This document shows positions 45,096 through 55,959 of a stretch of 64,000 nucleotides of DNA, in pieces. The DNA is taken from positions 248,001-312,000 of the forward strand of contig BQMF02000383.1 in assembly GCA_027922465.2 (NCBI GenBank), in the 5' to 3' direction. This DNA comes from Turritopsis dohrnii. Its lineage: Eukaryota > Cnidaria > Hydrozoa > Anthoathecata > Oceaniidae. A model generated the notes under the pieces. The model searched no databases. It was not told the DNA's origin and saw only the letters and a program-made list of their open reading frames with translations. Each line of letters begins with the position of its first letter. Positions within the stretch are counted from its first letter, which is position 1. A program made the translations under genes and the position numbers.

Positions 45096-46751
45096 TTAGA
45101 TATATAATGTGCCTGGCAAATATATTGTTGTCATAAAAAAGTCTATTCGTCGGAAGAAATATTTCCAGGTACCATAACCATCAAAGTTAGGGACTTGGTA
45201 GCCATTATCATCACACTCAAGCCTGCCATTTCCGATCAAGTTAATGTGATTGACAAGCGGAACGATTGCCAGATGATCATACAACCTAGTATGAACATTA
45301 CTTAATGGATTTCCAATCTCCCGCATGTGAGACCATGTCTTTACATACCCAACCTTTGAGCATTCCTTAAACAAATCTGACGAGTCATCTGGAAGAGTTG
45401 TATACGAACCACAGGAATAAGGTGTAACGTCAGATTTACCAAGAATGAAATTCACCACATTAAGGCCAGTAGAATTCAATACCGTGGTCACGTGGACAAT
45501 ACGTTGATGACCAGGTTTGGTGCAATATACACGGAACTGTTGAAAATCCAAAATTTCGTCAAGTTTTCGTGCAGAATCTGTGCTCAGTATATATTTACCA
45601 TTTACCACGTTTTCCAGAGAAGCAATATCATCCGTTTGAAGAAGGTTGTATGAATAATTCGAAGGAACATCTGGGGGTTGTACAGTTAAATTTACAATCA
45701 TTGTCCATCCACCTAAATGATAAAAATCATCTACGTGCAAAAGTTTGTTGCATGGTAAAAACTACATGCAAAGAAGATCTTTGACACATTATATGACTTA
45801 CTCCGATATGTCGCCGAAAATTTGAAAAATTTCCCGAAAACGGACTGAGCTATATTCAATCGCGATTAAAAATTTACTTTCCTTACGTCATTCTACAGGA
45901 AAGGCATTCGTTCAACGTGTCAAACTATTTCAAATCTTTCTATTCTTAAATCTCATAAACAGTAAACAATAATATAAACATACCTCCATCTGTCTCCATA
46001 TCACAATAAACCTTTGTAACGAGGTTCGTCAATTTGATGAAATATAAACCACTTTTTAGTGACGGAAACGATTCTTTCAGCTGCTTACAAGATTTGCCAA
46101 TTACTAAAACAGACATTATTATCATATTGTACTATTTATATCGTTAACAAGCAAACAGAAATTACAATACACACACCTGTTTCGCATCTTTCTCCAATGT
46201 AACCTTCTTCGCATGTGCAGTTATATCCAGGTGAATGACAAATATCTTCACAATAGTGATTGGGGCATGGTGAAGTACTGCTGCAAATTTCTCCAATCTA
46301 TTGTTATATTCATATTTATTTATTTTAAATTGAAACTTTTTTTCGTAACGATTTAGAACAGGAGAGAACTCCAGTGTACATATTAATGTAACAGCTATGT
46401 TGAAACTTTTAATCTCACCTCTTTAGAATTATTACTTGTTTGGTAATGAACCCATCCTTTGTTATCTTCATCATATACCTTATGAGTGGTATCTGAAACA
46501 TATTGAAGCAATTCGCAGCTTCTTGATTGTTCGTGATGATTAATAGACTCGCATTCGTCTTCAGAAATGCATTTGAAAACACATTCTTCAACAGTTAGTT
46601 GCGATGTAAGCAATAAGCGCCCTGTTGATAATCGTGTGTCTTTAGTTATGACAGAAAAGTCAGCGTCAAACCTGTGACATTCTTTGAGTCTCAAGATTTT
46701 TCCAGCTGCCAATGGAAGAAGTACTAATATTTGAAAAATTTTCAGAGACAT
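45096..46751 (-). CDS. Secreted PAN/Apple–EGF–fibrinogen-like protein, four exons, complete
   Basis: Exons 46751-46419, 46297-46177, 46103-45984 and 45712-45096 join through GT/AG introns into exactly 396 codons plus stop. Residues 1-17 are a signal peptide (MSLKIFQILVLLPLAAG). Exon 1 then encodes a PAN/Apple domain (CHRF, EECVFKCISEDECESINH, CELL). Exon 2 is one EGF-like domain with six Cys ending CTCEEGYIGERCET. Exons 3-4 begin like a fibrinogen domain: SCKQLKES, VYCDMETDGG and, across the splice, GGGWTMI. They continue in a form I know from cnidarian secreted and matrix proteins (FRVYCTKPGHQR, VTPYSCGSY, RLYDHLAIVP, GRLECDDNG). The protein should be extracellular, binding glycans or matrix partners. 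Intact reading frame and exon-per-domain layout argue for a functional gene. Confidence 0.9.
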
Positions 46752-47932
46752 GATGTTAAGTTATGTTATTGTGTTTGTTCGAAGTTTTCATTAGAATTGG
46801 AACATACATGGTAATAAATTGTTTTAAATAATGGATCATTTGATTGAATGAAGGACATCCACATCTGTGGCTATGACACTTTAAAATTACATTCAATTGA
46901 ATGATTTTAATATCTGTGAGTATGGAAACTCGTGAAATTTTAATGGATTATGAAGTAAAGTTTGTTCACTACATTCATGTACAAACACGTACGTTCAATT
47001 TCCCTGAAGAGATTTTTTTTAAAATTAACTAAAATTTTTGAACCCTCGTTTTAAAACATACTATGTTCGTATTTTTTATGTCTTATATTTTTTAATTTAT
47101 GTGCTTATGAGAAAGCTTATCAGACTAAAACTAACGATTTGGCCATGAATGTGGTGAACAGACTATACTCACCTTAAGGGGATAAAATTTCGCGCGGATT
47201 TAATTTCGCAGACAAGCCAAAAAAAGTATTTTTGAAAAAAAAAATTTTTACGCATAACTTGGAGATGCTGTGTTTATCTTCTCAAAACAATATAATATTT
47301 AACATTTACTTATAAAAATCAAAAACATTTCTGTCTTTTCTGTTGTTCTGAACTTCATTTAGACCATGATCCATCACATAAAAAAAGCTCTGGAAAATAC
47401 TTTTCGTGACCTCCCTCTTAGAACCAACTGATTTTCCTGTTTTTGGCGTTTTTCAGTGAGTAGATTTCAAATTCGAAAAGTTCCCAAGTTTTCCACCTGC
47501 AGTTTTCGAGTAATTAGGCCTCAAAGTTACGGTTATCGTGCGTATCGATTTTCATCGTATGTTATCGATTTTGATTGTTTCGTTAGTAAAATTTCAAAAC
47601 CAATGTAAGAACTTCAAAATTTTTGAGATTATTTGTTGAAAATAAAGTTTTGTTTTGGTTAGGAGTGCTTTTTGTCGTATAATTGTCAAAACATTTTAAC
47701 AATCGTGCAATTAACGAGTCTGACTCAGGAAAACATCGAATAACCTTCATAACTGCGTAATTTTGGATGGGAAGGTATCAAAACAATGGAATATTATATA
47801 AGCTACATCTGTGCTGCATTAGTAAGTAAATGTGTACATAATTAACCTATTCGACTAATATTCACTCTTGATTAGAAAACAACAACATTTCACGGTATAA
47901 TTTGGTATTGGTTCACAGTCTGTTCACAGTGT
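46752..47932. other. Upstream region of the PAN–EGF gene; no other gene
   Basis: Holds the presumptive promoter of the secreted protein gene (minus strand), but no TATA or initiator is convincing. At 47172-47225 a block CCTTAAGGGGATAAAATTT followed by CGCGCGGATTTAATTTCGC repeats a sequence found near 5333-5375. Confidence 0.4.
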
Positions 47933-48823
47933 TTGCGATATCTATGTTTTTATTCCCTCTTTCAAACATTAGCAACTCTTACTGTTTCATTGTATCCTCA
48001 GATCCAAACAAGGAATAACATAATTAGATCGTATCCGTACTGTACGTATATATATACATTTGAGGAGTGGCTTAGCAAGAGAGGTTACAAGGACAAGATG
48101 GTACGTGAACAAATTTTGAAAGCTCGAAAATTCAAACGAACCGAGCTTTTGTTTCGTGAGAACCAGACAAAGAAATCTCCTGGAGTAGTTTTGAATATAA
48201 CGTACCACCCTGTCTTCGGAGAATTGAAAAAAATCCTATCCGATATACATATTTTATTAACACCTAACAATGAACATCGCAAGGTTTTCCAAAGCATTCC
48301 AATAGTAGGTTTTAAGCGGGGAAGAAGTTTGAAAGACATTTTAGTTCGTGCTAAGTTGCCAAAAATTGGGCAACCGGGGTGTAGGGGATGTGGAGGAAAA
48401 CGTTGCGAGCTGTGTCGTTTTATTACGGAAACTAGCAGTTTTTCTAGGAGGGATGGAAAGGAATATCAAATTAAACCCGTTGATCTAAATTGCAACTCTC
48501 AATTTGTGGTTTATCTAGTTACCTGTAAAACGTGCGGCATCCAATACGTAGGAAGCACGGGTCCTCCTTTTCGAAAAAGATTTAATAATTACAAATCCTG
48601 CTTCAAGAAACACGTATTGGGTGACGTCGTTCCACAAGCTGGTTTCCATGCACATTTTGCTCAGGAGGACCATCATGGACGCGAGGACTGGGATTTTAGA
48701 CTTATCGACGAAGCAAGTAACCTACCCTCAGTTAGACGTAGGGAGGATTTTTGGCAGGAAACTTTAAATACGTTTCTCCCTGATGGCCTGAATGAGCGAG
48801 ATGTTCCATTAGATTTTGGATAG
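47933..48823 (+). CDS. GIY-YIG endonuclease C-terminus of a Penelope-like element
   Basis: 296 codons; element coding probably begins around 48058 (FEEWLSKRGYKDKMV) and the preceding residues are chance extension. A region YHPVFGELKKILSDIHILL and RGRSLKDILVRAKLP leads to CRGCGGKRCELCRF. The GIY-YIG nuclease core follows: VVYLVTCKTCGIQYVGSTGPPFRKR in two overlapping motifs (VVYLVTC and GIQYVGSTG) with the catalytic Arg in FRKRFN. In Penelope-like elements this nuclease follows the RT domain; here the RT core is missing, so the copy is 5'-truncated. Downstream, ACTTGATAAAGACA and CGAAATATTGTG at 49505-49540 resemble the 3' end typical of these elements. Confidence 0.8.
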   Translation: MRYLCFYSLFQTLATLTVSLYPQIQTRNNIIRSYPYCTYIYTFEEWLSKRGYKDKMVREQILKARKFKRTELLFRENQTKKSPGVVLNITYHPVFGELKKILSDIHILLTPNNEHRKVFQSIPIVGFKRGRSLKDILVRAKLPKIGQPGCRGCGGKRCELCRFITETSSFSRRDGKEYQIKPVDLNCNSQFVVYLVTCKTCGIQYVGSTGPPFRKRFNNYKSCFKKHVLGDVVPQAGFHAHFAQEDHHGREDWDFRLIDEASNLPSVRRREDFWQETLNTFLPDGLNERDVPLDFG

Positions 48824-49600
48824 GTGCTTTCCTTAATGGTACATTTGTTTTTAGTTTGTTTGATTTTATATTTAAGTTTTTATAATTTTCCTATATATTA
48901 TTTTGCCTTTTGGTTACACTAGATTGAGTATTCTCTGCGGGTTATTGATTTAACCTGATAGGCCTACTTGTATATAGTTACCCCCTATTTACTTTTGATC
49001 ATTTTGACAACTGTAACCTAGTATATTCTCTAGTGTATATTTTATATAGCTTTCTGTGTTTTTGTTTTCTCATATGGCCTTTAGAGAGAAGAGGCTGTAA
49101 GTGGTTTTTTTTTGGTTTTTTTGGTTTTTTTTGGTTTTTTTTTTGGTTTTTTTTTGGTTTTTTTTTTGTTGTTTTTTTTAAATGTATTTTCACCGACCTC
49201 ACTTACGTACTTTTTTGTTTTGTTATTTTTCAGTTGCTTAATACTGTTATCATCTTTTAATTTGTAAATGACTCTATAGTTATATTCTATTGTTTCTAGC
49301 GAATTCCTTTATGTAGATATCTTTTTAATACACCTTGTTGACTTCTTTACGCACGTTTCATTTGTTGTATATTTCACACAATTTCTTTACCCACTAATTT
49401 TATTCTATTTATTTCTATAGTTTTTTAACCCCCTTGTTAATTGTCATTTTTTTAGAATTTTTTGTTGAACCATATAAATTTCCTTGTCAGTAGAAGCAAT
49501 GTACACTTGATAAAGACACATAGTTGGTCGAAATATTGTGATTTATAATATCTGTGTTTTCTATGTTTTTTATATTTTACTAACACAAATTACCGCTGAC
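48824..49600 (+). mobile_element. Penelope-like element 3' region
   Basis: Non-coding trailer of the element, ending near 49580-49600 after the CGAAATATTGTGATTTATAA block. It contains a low-complexity (GGTTTTTTT)n stretch at 49099-49180; the frames read through this run on both strands are artefacts. Confidence 0.5.
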
Positions 49601-49759
49601 TTCAACGTTTTATATACATTTAAAATATGTGGCTAAGCCGGCAGCGAAAAACCCCCTAGTCACGTACCCTCGAAATTTAAAGGTCTATAACATACAATCT
49701 ATCAAAAAAAAAAAGAAGCAGATGGATTGGAATGGAACTATTCTTCTGACAAATTATTC

Positions 49760-50118
49760 GATACCATCAATTTGAATAAAAGCAGTTAGTCTTCTCTTCA
49801 TGTCTTCATCATCGTGGACTTTATTTCTCGCCGTTGATACCATCAATTCGAATCGGAGCAGTTGTCCTTTATGTCTTCGTCACCATGGACTTTATTTCTC
49901 GTCGCTGATACCATGAATTCTAATCGGAGCAGTTGTTCTTCATGTCTTCATCATCGTGGACTTTATTTCTCGCCGTTGATACCATCAATTCGAATCGGAG
50001 CAGTTGTCCTTTATGTCTTCGTCACCATGGACTTTATTTCTCGTCGCTGATACCATGAATTCTAATCGGAGCAGTTGTTCTTCATGTCTTCATCATCGTG
50101 GACTTTATTTCTCGTCGG
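49760..50118. repeat. 71-bp minisatellite with 142-bp higher-order period
   Basis: Five units start at 49760, 49836, 49907, 49978 and 50049 (GATACCATSAATTC...CGGAGCAGTTGT...GGACTTTATTTCTCG). Units 2 and 4 are nearly identical, as are units 3 and 5, so a 142-bp dimer has been duplicated. The array runs into the end of the family relic on the minus strand. Confidence 0.85.
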
Positions 50119-52870
50119 TGAAGGTGCTTTCCTGTCTCCCAAATGTTCTTCATATCCTGAGATATAGATTGGGTAGCTACTACACCACTTGCTATCTGTA
50201 TCAGCTGACTTCTCTCCTCATCAAAAGGGTTAACTATTGTATCTATAGTATTGATGATTGATAAAACATCTTGCTTATCCCTATTGATCCTAGTTGCATT
50301 CAAATCTTTTCTACCACTGGAAAAAGAAAAATCTATATATTAAAGCATAGAAAACTGTCAGAAAACGTTCTTTCCTTGGTTCAATTTTTTTAGTTTTAGC
50401 TATAACATAAAGAGGTGTATTTCATGATATGTATCATTTAAATTCTTTACTTTAAAAGGATATGTACTGTAAACTAACAAATCATTGTACACCAACCGAG
50501 TAAATGATGATATTCCATCAAAGATTCAACAGCTTTGGTTAACACTGCGAGACAGCACCCATCGTTTACAGCACCAAGTTTACGAGTGATGCCTACAATA
50601 CCACCTCTGAATTTACTACTTCTATTAAATATTTGCTCTATTGTTTGATCACAAGCAATGTTTGTAAATCCATAACAGTTCTCTTTTCACTGTCCAATTA
50701 GTTTTAATATTATCACAATCTGAAAAAAAACAACAACTTTATTTTTAAAGGAAGAAACTGTAGCTGTGAGCATTGAAATAAGCTATGAAACTAACCTTTA
50801 TGTGTTTGATCAAGAATGTTCATTTCTAACCAATAACAAGATGCATATCTGCAGTAACAAAAAACCATAGAAGCATAGAATTAACAGTTGTCTGATGATA
50901 ATCCCAATTTCCTGTAAGAGTAGCCCTTAAATCATGGAGGTATAAAACAGAAGGAGAACGAACTCTTATTTTTCTATTATTCAGATAATGACTATTCTAT
51001 TCATTGCGGTATCACTTTGATGTCATCCGTGATGCGCTTTCGGCTGGTTGTCGGTGAAACGAATACTTTTTTAAAAATTAACGACAATTTAAAAACCAAA
51101 TATCATCCATTATAACAACGGATCAACTTGCTGCATAGTGACAAGCAGATTATTAAACCTAAAGCTTCCTTGAGAAACAAATGAAAATCTATGTTTTCAT
51201 ACAGAGTTGAAGATATCGCGTAATTCATGTATAAGTTCCAATCTACATATCTTCTGACTTAAATGCGCCTCGATAGTGCCGCGGTACGTGCAAAAACTTA
51301 GGATTATTCTCTTTTCAAAAACTGAAGCTCGGCGAAACTGCTTGAGGGGATCACGAGATATATAGACCTAAAGTTGCAATGTTTTCGTTGCATATTTGTG
51401 ACGTTTTTGCATAATTCTCCCAATTCCTACAGATTATGCATGCTAAGAACTTTACCCTAACGATCTTTAATCACATTGGAGAATTGATATGAACGAAATT
51501 TTCACGCAAGAACGCCAAAATTATAAAAATTATGCAAGATGATAGCAATTATATGTTATTACACACTGAGGACTTAAACAATGCAGCGCATCACGGATAG
51601 TACAATAGCAGATTTTGAGTTCGTTCTCCTTCTGTTTTATACCTCCATGCTTAAATGTAACAACACCAACTATACCATTTCTATATAAACACTCCAAAAT
51701 GAAAACAGCTTTGATTCAGAAGATCTCCTTTTAATGAAACTTTGATAATCTGTATTTCTTTTTTGGAAAATAGGGCTTTGTACAAAATCTTCAAAATGAT
51801 TTTCATGGAGACTTTCTCTCATTGCACCAATAAATTCTAATATATCTTTTTGCTTCTCATCATCTTTTGAAGCCAGTAGGATTAGAATCTTAAACGACTA
51901 AGAGCTTCGGACATCAATTTATGGGCTCGAATACTACGATTATAATGTTCACCAGACATCACACCTCGACATGAACCAGGTGCAACAATACCAAATTTGA
52001 TAAGTATTTCCTATAAACAAAGTTCAAATTAAACCATATTAAAAGAAAGTAATACAGTTTCAATGCTAATGGCTAGACATCACCTGTAGAGGAGTGATTT
52101 GAGTTTGATTTTCAGAAAAACAAAAAGAAAATTGCATTCATATAATACAGTTATCAATAATGATCTAAAAGAAAATGATTAATATCACAACTATATAAAA
52201 TGGAGTGATTATAGACATTAAAGAACCACTACAGTATGTAATATGCAAACACAGTATAAGGAGCACCTTAACCATAAGTTGTCATAACGCTTTCATAGAA
52301 GTATAAATTGTACTTTGGCTATACTGCATTGATAGAAATATTTTTCATATTTACTTACTTGTAGCCCAGCATTTTGAAAGACTTTTGAAATAGCTGATAA
52401 GAATGACATCACCAATTTTTAAACATTTGTTTATTGTAGAGATATCAGTCACAGGCGCATTTATAATAGGTAGGTATGAGATGGTTGATACAATGTCATT
52501 AGAATTGTGCACAATCTGTATTATAACCAGTCCAACATGGTAAAATAACTGAGGAGTTTAACTGCCAAATTTTACAAGTGACATATGCTAAGTTAAGATT
52601 TCTAAAATAATTCTGGAGAGGATCAGAGTCAATCAAAATGGGGTTATTCTGTTCAAAATACTCTGATATATTGAGTGATACTTTCTTTCCCCAAAAATAT
52701 GTTGGTATTTCAGCAATGTCAGAGTCTACAGTTCTTACACGTTTTATTAACAGAAACAATATTCTTTGCTAAATTAAGGACCTGCGATGGATTTTGTATG
52801 CAAATACCATGGGTGACATGAGGTGTACAGTTGTAAAGTTAATTAAATACACCATTAAGTTTTGAGCCTG
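50119..52870 (-). pseudogene. Relic 3 of the multicopy cnidarian family (central part)
   Basis: On the minus strand, in order and across frame breaks: PTYFWGKKVSLNISEYF, LQNYFRNLNLAYVTCKIW, VILPCWTGYN; VSTISYLPIINAPVTDIST; EILIKFGIVAPGSCRGVMSG then HYNRSIRAHKLMSEALSRL; GFTNIACDQTIEQIFNRSS, KFRGGIVGITRKLGAVN; and finally NRDKQDVLSIINTID, VNPFDEERSQLIQIASG. These blocks and their order correspond to the family of relics 1 and 2 (W.G.N, YLPVI..SPT, ...DQ..EQ.N...K..GG.VGLT, NPF). A 717-bp MITE is inserted at 50933-51649. Not translatable as one protein. Confidence 0.6.
50933..51649. mobile_element. MITE with 33-bp TIRs and 7-bp target duplication
   Basis: Starts CATGGAGGTATAAAACAG and ends CTGTTTTATACCTCCATG; the inverted match is perfect for 33 bp. 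CTTAAAT occurs immediately outside on both sides (50926-50932, 51650-51656). The 717-bp interior has no coding. It interrupts relic 3. The superfamily is uncertain because 7-bp duplications are unusual. Confidence 0.85.
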
Positions 52871-54290
52871 ATATTGGCTTAACAGCAGCAGCTAACGATA
52901 AAGACTTGCAAGTTAATTTTTTACCTTTTGAATAAAGATACACCAAGTCTCAGGCGTCTTGAGCTATGGATAATACTTTTCATTAGCGTCATCCGTAAAA
53001 TCAAGGATTAATGAAATGAAACTATATAAGGTTAGTGGTAAGCCATGTTCAATATTTTTAACGGTGGAATCTGATGGTAGTGATGGTCATCCCTCTTTAA
53101 TACCTTCTGCATTATTATTAAGAGCATCTTTAACCTGCATCCAGACTTAGTGGAACATAGAATGAGAGACATCGTTTTTTCTTCTGCTGCTTGTCACACC
53201 ACACCTCCATCCAATGTCATCGTTTCTTTTTTTCTCATATTTATCAGTATACTTTAATTCTGATTTTTTTGCATAAATAATATAGAATGATGAAGGCAAC
53301 ACAACACTGAACTTGAAGATGAAGAACTTGTCGTTGTTACTGTATGTGAAGGAGCAGAAAGACGAGATGATTTCCTTTATCTCTGATTAACTTTTAGTTT
53401 TTCTTGGGCCTTTCTTTTCTCTCTTTTCTTTTTGTCCCGTTCAATTTTAGTGACATCAGTAAAGTATTTATAACACTTTGGGTGATACTGCAACCCTTCT
53501 TGCTTGGTTTTCGTGTATATACTCTACTCTTCCCGATACTAACGCAGCCTCTAAACTTTCTTCATCAATACTTATTTAATCTGTACGCGTAGAAATGAAT
53601 TTCTCAAATGTTTTATCAGTAAACTACCTTAATTTCTCCTTCATTTACACTAGCCAAATGAATAAGACAAATACTTTCATCCTCCTCGTGGCCAGCCATA
53701 TATTTTACTTTAATTCGTCTAAGTTTATTTCACAGAACGTAGTGATCCAGCTTGCCGTGTCGATGAAAAGGTTGGAATATTCATTCTGTTTTTTATTACT
53801 TGGTTAATCGAAAAAAATCGATATAAAGAGATTATCGAGTAAATCATACAAATTTATAAAAATTATGACCTTATTTCTCAAAAACTGCAGGAGAAAAACT
53901 TGGGAACTTTTTTGATTTGGTATCAACATAACTTGGCCTATATTTTCTGAAAATTTGGTTTGGTTCTGTGAGGGAGGTCACGAACTGACACAAATGAAGT
54001 ACCACGGATCGTGGTCTAATTGGTTTATCCTCATCTTCTTTACATCGTGCCGAAAGATGAAGAAATACTCGTTTTTATTGAAGGAGAAATCGGTCTGGAA
54101 ATCGACAACAAACTTTGCTATAAATGTGAAAAGTACAATACACATCCATTAATTCGAACAGCCAAGGGACCGAAAAATTTGTACGAGTTAGCGAATGTTC
54201 GAATTATCGGAATAATTGGGAAAAATAAGAATTCAGATAGAACTTCTCAAAATTGTTTACTCAGAAAGACTAAAATGTCAGTGATAGAAT
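52871..54290. other. No gene recognised
   Basis: A plus-strand frame at 54020-54307 has a protein-like look (GEIGLEIDNKL, LCYKCEKYNTHPLIRTAKG), but no family, start or splice context could be supported. The remaining sequence up to the pogo fragment is AT-rich. Confidence 0.35.
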
Positions 54291-54960
54291 TTATTGCAAT
54301 TTTTTGAAATAATCATTAATCTTTGTTTGCTTCCTCGCCTGGGTCAAGTGCGTGTGAAGAATCCGACCAATATGGTTTGCATAGGATTGAACAAGCCCAT
54401 CATTTGAAAATAGGAAGAACTGTTTCATTAACTTCACCATTTGTAAAATTTTATTTTGGTCGGGGCATTCAACGGGTTCTTCTTCAGCTTCGGCTTTGGC
54501 ATCATCACCATCATCATCTTCGTTGTCGGCATCTTCCGTACCCAAAATATCTGCAATGATTTCCGTGTCAGTGAATAAAATTGGCTGCACAACTGCAACT
54601 CCATCATCAATATCAGTGAAGGAAGCGGCATCCATTGTGTCACAAACAAGATCGAGTTGGACTGCACGAAAATTCTCCATCTGTTCTTCCAAGTCTTTGA
54701 AAGGGTTGTCATCTTCAGCAAGAGCAGTATTCTGGTTTTCAACTGATATTTTAGACTTCCGGAAACAATTCACTACTGCTTTTACCGTCACTGCCTCCGA
54801 AGCTGAAACTTGCCTGGAAGTTTTCAACGTTTAGTTGCTTGGCGAATGCAATTTCATTTTTAGATGTAACGTGGCTGTTGTATTTTATAGTCAGCTCATG
54901 CCAAAGACTTAGAAAAATTTGTAGTTTTTTTAAATTCCAAACAAGAGCCAGATGGCGCAA
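54291..54960 (-). pseudogene. pogo/Tigger-type transposase remnant with internal deletion
   Basis: At the 5' side (minus strand, 54960 to about 54810), HELTIKYNSHVTS and NEIAFAKQLNVENFQAS look like part of a CENP-B type DNA-binding domain. In another frame from about 54827, VVNCFRKSKIS, NPFKDLEEQME, DIDDGVAVVQP, TDTEIIADIL, an acidic run and TKINDYFKKL form the typical C-terminus of pogo/Tigger (DDE_1) transposases. The catalytic DDE core between them is missing, and the frame changes at the junction, so it is a defective deletion derivative. No TIRs were identified. Confidence 0.7.
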
Positions 54961-55959
54961 AACGGTAGCAGCAATTGTACTTAAAGTTATGAAAAGTTAC
55001 TACCACAAAGTTCTTTGAGGCTTGTGTTTTTTATATCTCACTGGTGGAAAACAGGCATATTTCAAAATTATTAGTTAGTGTAAAAAGCGTCTAATCATAA
55101 ACCACCAGAAATTAATTTATTAAAGACAAAAGAATTATACATGCGTGAGCTGTATATGATTTTTTATAAGAAAATTTTTTGTAAGGCCATGTGTAGAAAA
55201 AACCACGCGTTTCGAAAAAAAAATATAATGTTTTTAATTATAATTTCATGAAAGCAAAAATGAATTCAAACAAATAACTGCCTTTTCGAACTAGATCTTT
55301 GAAAGTCTTAATACAGAAACAGTGTATAGTGGCTAACAAATGAGGTAATAAGAAATTTTGAACTGATAAGCTTTACTAACAAGAAAAGCAACATATTAAG
55401 TATTTTCAGTTAGCGTAATGAACTAAAAGTCCCATTTCTATGTAGACCTATTTGATAAGAATTCATTCTTTCATGGATTAAGCTACAAAATATCAGATTA
55501 TGTACTTTTAAAACAAAACGCAATCCACTTTTAAATGTTTGATATAGAAAAGCTTCCAAAATTCGAAGTCTGCGTTCCTTTATTAGAACTTACATTGCGT
55601 TATTAGTAGAGTCTCGCAGACTCTAAATCGCAGACTAATTGCCATTTCGGCCGGAGTAGTAGTAGTAGGAGGAGTAGGAGTCCACGGGTGTTTTAATACG
55701 GTATTCGCTTTCGCTGCTACCGTAATTAAGATTTTGGAGTGCCCAAGAAACTCCAAGTGATATACACAGAATCAACATAAAGGACAATTGATGTTTTTCG
55801 TACCGATTAAAATATTTTTTGTCAGTTAAAGGTGTATTTGCAAGAGCATGGAGTTAAAACAAATTATTTTTTTTTAAATCATCAAATTGGGTCCATACAA
55901 TAATATATGGTTCCTCTCCCTAGAACATAAATTTTCAAATAAAAATATTAAAATATTAT
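54961..55959. other. No gene recognised
   Basis: AT-rich DNA with a short GTAGTAGTAGGAGGAG run at about 55656-55678. Nothing supportable on either strand. Confidence 0.4.

Noticed and set aside
48999..49260. Lys/Pro- and Phe-rich frames around 49.1 kb
   Set aside because: Produced by the (GGTTTTTTT)n low-complexity run.
49760..50118. CRISPR-like array
   Set aside because: The 71-bp units are contiguous without unique spacers, and the window is eukaryotic; it is a minisatellite.
54020..54307. 95-codon plus-strand frame (GEIGLEIDNKL...)
   Set aside because: Looks partly protein-like, but no family, start context or splice sites support it.
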